NCBI GenBank assembly: GCA_016875155.1
Contig: VGSD01000151.1
Location: forward strand, 1 to 6,993
Reading direction: 5' to 3'
Length of the DNA: 6,993 nt
Source of the DNA: Deltaproteobacteria bacterium
GTDB lineage: Bacteria > Desulfobacterota > BSN033 > UBA1163
Under the pieces are notes generated by a model that worked only from the letters and a program-made list of their open reading frames with translations, had not been told where the DNA came from and searched no databases. The position numbers and the translations under genes are program-made. The number at the start of each line of letters is the position of its first letter. Positions within the stretch are counted from its first letter, which is position 1. Shown piece by piece: positions 5,596 to 6,993 of the stretch.

Positions 5596-6543
5596 ATGAC
5601 GAAACTAATTACCGGAGGCCTGGGTTTCATAGGTGTTTATCTTGCTCATGCCTTGCTGAAAAAAGGGGAAGAGGTTGTCCTCTTTGATGTGGTCACTAAA
5701 TCTCCGCTTATCCAAGATATTAAGGATAAAGTAAAAATCGTTCAGGGTGACCTTGCCTCTTGGGCAGAAGTCATGGAGGTGGTCGGGCGAAATAAGATTG
5801 ATGGGATCTATCATACTGGCGCCCTTCTCTCTGCCTCTGCTGAGGAAAAACCGATAACTGCCTACAATGTAAACGCAGGAGGGACATTTAACATTCTCGA
5901 GGCTGCAAGATTATTTAATGTGAAACGAGTCATATTTACGAGTACTATTGCCAGTTATGGCCTGGGCCTCCATACAGTGGATGAAGATACCATCCAGATG
6001 CCTATTTCCATGTATGGGGTGACCAAAGTCTTCTCTGAAAGACTCGGAGAATACTACAACAGAAAATTTGGGGTCGACTTCCGAGCCGTTCGGCTTCCTT
6101 CCATCATCGGACCCGGGAGAGGAGCTGGAGGGGCCTCAGCCTATAGCACTTTGATGATCTCAGAACCCGCATTAAAAAGACCGTATGCAGTAACCGTTGA
6201 GGAAGACGTCATCATGCCGCTCCTTTATATCAAGGACTGTGTCGATTGTCTCATCGGTTTATATGAAGCGGACAATGCAAAATTAAAGAGAAGGGTTTAT
6301 GCCATTGCGGGCTTTTCACCCACAGCCAAAGAAATCTACGATGAAGTAAAAAAGAACCTTCCTTCTGCGGACATCAAATTCAAACCGGACAAGGAATTGA
6401 CTGAAATTGTCAGGAGTTGGCCAAAATATCTAAAAGAAACAAGAGCTTCTGAGGAGTGGAGTTGGAAGACAAAATATTTTCTCAAAGAAACCGTGAAGGA
6501 CTTTATTGAAGAGGTTCAAAAACATCCTCAGATATATAGTTAA
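5596..6543 (+). CDS. NAD-dependent epimerase/dehydratase-family protein, similar to short-chain L-threonine 3-dehydrogenase
   Basis: This is a 315-residue extended short-chain dehydrogenase. It shows the Rossmann motif TGGLGFIG (6-13), an acidic D31 at the end of the second strand (typical of NAD preference), GD at 51-52, and the catalytic set S116 or T117, Y140 and K144 (YGVTK). The stretch GEYYNRKFGVDFRAVRLP, the YIKDCVDCL segment and the C-terminal RSWPKYLKETRASEEWSWK resemble epimerase-type threonine dehydrogenases, which oxidise threonine to 2-amino-3-ketobutyrate. A nucleotide-sugar epimerase or another 3-hydroxy-acid dehydrogenase remains possible. The frame is open back to 5503, but that start lies upstream of the sigma-54 promoter's predicted start (~5546). 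The ATG at 5596 has AAGGAAGGG just before it and begins directly with the Rossmann strand. Regulation is probably by the upstream PAS activator. The amino-acid-type binding protein downstream fits an amino-acid catabolic role. Confidence 0.85.
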   Translation: MTKLITGGLGFIGVYLAHALLKKGEEVVLFDVVTKSPLIQDIKDKVKIVQGDLASWAEVMEVVGRNKIDGIYHTGALLSASAEEKPITAYNVNAGGTFNILEAARLFNVKRVIFTSTIASYGLGLHTVDEDTIQMPISMYGVTKVFSERLGEYYNRKFGVDFRAVRLPSIIGPGRGAGGASAYSTLMISEPALKRPYAVTVEEDVIMPLLYIKDCVDCLIGLYEADNAKLKRRVYAIAGFSPTAKEIYDEVKKNLPSADIKFKPDKELTEIVRSWPKYLKETRASEEWSWKTKYFLKETVKDFIEEVQKHPQIYS

Positions 6544-6549
6544 TTTTGC

Positions 6550-6576
6550 TTGACATCTTTTTCATTTCATTATATT
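6550..6576 (+). promoter_or_regulatory. Possible sigma-70 promoter before the binding-protein gene
   Basis: TTGACA (6550-6555) is a perfect -35 box. TATATT (6571-6576) is a good -10 box but at a short 15-bp spacer; TATTGA at 6573-6578 gives 17 bp but a poor match. It starts just after the stop of the epimerase-family gene and would give a ~60-base leader. The binding-protein gene might thus be transcribed by itself as well as from the upstream sigma-54 promoter. Confidence 0.42.
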
Positions 6577-6644
6577 GAAACCTTGCATGAGAGGGAGTAA
6601 AAATTTTCTGTTTAAAACCCATTTATATTGAAAGGAGGAAAAGT

Positions 6645-6993
6645 ATGAAAAGATTTGCAATCTTAACAGCCATTGTTTTTGTCATCAGCTTATTTGCTAC
6701 TACGATGGTGATGGCACAGGCGAAACCCGCCCCGGCCAAAGAACCGGCCAAAGCCCCTGCTCCGGCAAAACCGGTAGCTAAACCCGCCGCGCCAAAAGAA
6801 CCCATCAAGCTAGGGGCTATCTATTGTTTTGCAGGTCCCTGCTATATGTACTCCGAGTCTGCAATCATTGGCATAAAGATCGCGGCCGATGAAATCAATG
6901 CCAAGGGCGGAATCATGGGCAGGAAACTTGATGTCATTGTCAGGGATACTGAGATGAAGGTTGATGTAGGAGCAAGAGAGGTAAAAGATCTGA
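6645..6993 (+). CDS. ABC transporter substrate-binding protein, branched-chain amino-acid (LivK) type, truncated by the right edge
   Basis: The frame is open to the window end, giving 116 visible codons. Residues 1-24/26 are a clear signal peptide: basic MKR start, hydrophobic core and VMA-QA cleavage region. There is no lipobox cysteine, so the product is probably a free periplasmic protein. Residues ~27-53 are an unusual Ala/Pro/Lys-rich stretch (AKEP, AKAP and similar units). The mature fold then begins with IKLGAIYCFAGPCYMYSES, followed by GIKIAADEINAKGGIMGRKLDVIVRDTE, the hallmark opening of Peripla_BP_6 binding proteins for amino acids, amides or related small molecules. The ligand cannot be read from this fragment. 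A near-perfect AAAGGAGG (6631-6638) six bases before the ATG suggests strong translation. The gene lies 101 bp after the epimerase-family gene, and transporter permease and ATPase genes would be expected to its right. Confidence 0.88.
   Translation, partial: MKRFAILTAIVFVISLFATTMVMAQAKPAPAKEPAKAPAPAKPVAKPAAPKEPIKLGAIYCFAGPCYMYSESAIIGIKIAADEINAKGGIMGRKLDVIVRDTEMKVDVGAREVKDL

Noticed and set aside
1..6993. Defence system, phage remnant or transposase
   Set aside because: All recognisable genes are metabolic, regulatory or transport genes; no nuclease, integrase, toxin or transposase is seen on either strand.

Overview
The window looks like bacterial chromosome from an anaerobe with corrinoid-linked one-carbon metabolism. 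A Desulfobacterota-type (former Deltaproteobacteria) lineage is my best guess. The clues are an AcsE/MtgA-type methyltetrahydrofolate methyltransferase next to an ATP-dependent corrinoid activator, a PAS-containing sigma-54 activator, and a LivK-type binding protein. The taxonomic assignment is inference from gene content and style only. All six recognisable genes are on the plus strand. I see no RNA gene, transposase, phage gene or CRISPR array.

Left block (1-3545), one-carbon metabolism. The window opens inside a gene whose visible 206 residues are the C-terminal GcvT-like folate-binding part of a dimethylglycine/sarcosine dehydrogenase-type protein. A 197-bp spacer follows, with a stem-loop, a perfect tandem 10-bp repeat and a terminator-like hairpin. 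Next come a methyltetrahydrofolate:corrinoid methyltransferase (819-1622) and, 51 bp later, a RACo/RamA-type [2Fe-2S]-ASKHA reductive activator of corrinoid proteins (1674-3545). Together these suggest demethylation of an N-methyl compound (for example the glycine betaine to dimethylglycine to sarcosine series), with methyl groups passed between a corrinoid protein and tetrahydrofolate. The corrinoid protein and the substrate-specific methyltransferase are not in the window.

Middle (3546-3930). This is a 385-bp non-coding stretch with a nested inverted-repeat element (3572-3640), a G-rich run and a cluster of small stem-loops. It probably separates two transcription units.

Right block (3931-6993), a local regulatory circuit. 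A PAS-AAA+-Fis sigma-54 activator (3931-5328) is followed by three dyads of form GTAGA-N6-TCTAC (one half-site imperfect), then a near-perfect -24/-12 sigma-54 promoter at 5520-5535. After that come an NAD-dependent epimerase-family gene resembling short-chain L-threonine 3-dehydrogenase (5596-6543) and the start of a secreted amino-acid-type ABC substrate-binding protein (6645 to the right edge). The simplest reading is that the regulator senses a small molecule through PAS, binds the dyads and activates the dehydrogenase-like gene, perhaps with the downstream transporter. The promoter position also moves the dehydrogenase start from 5503 to 5596.
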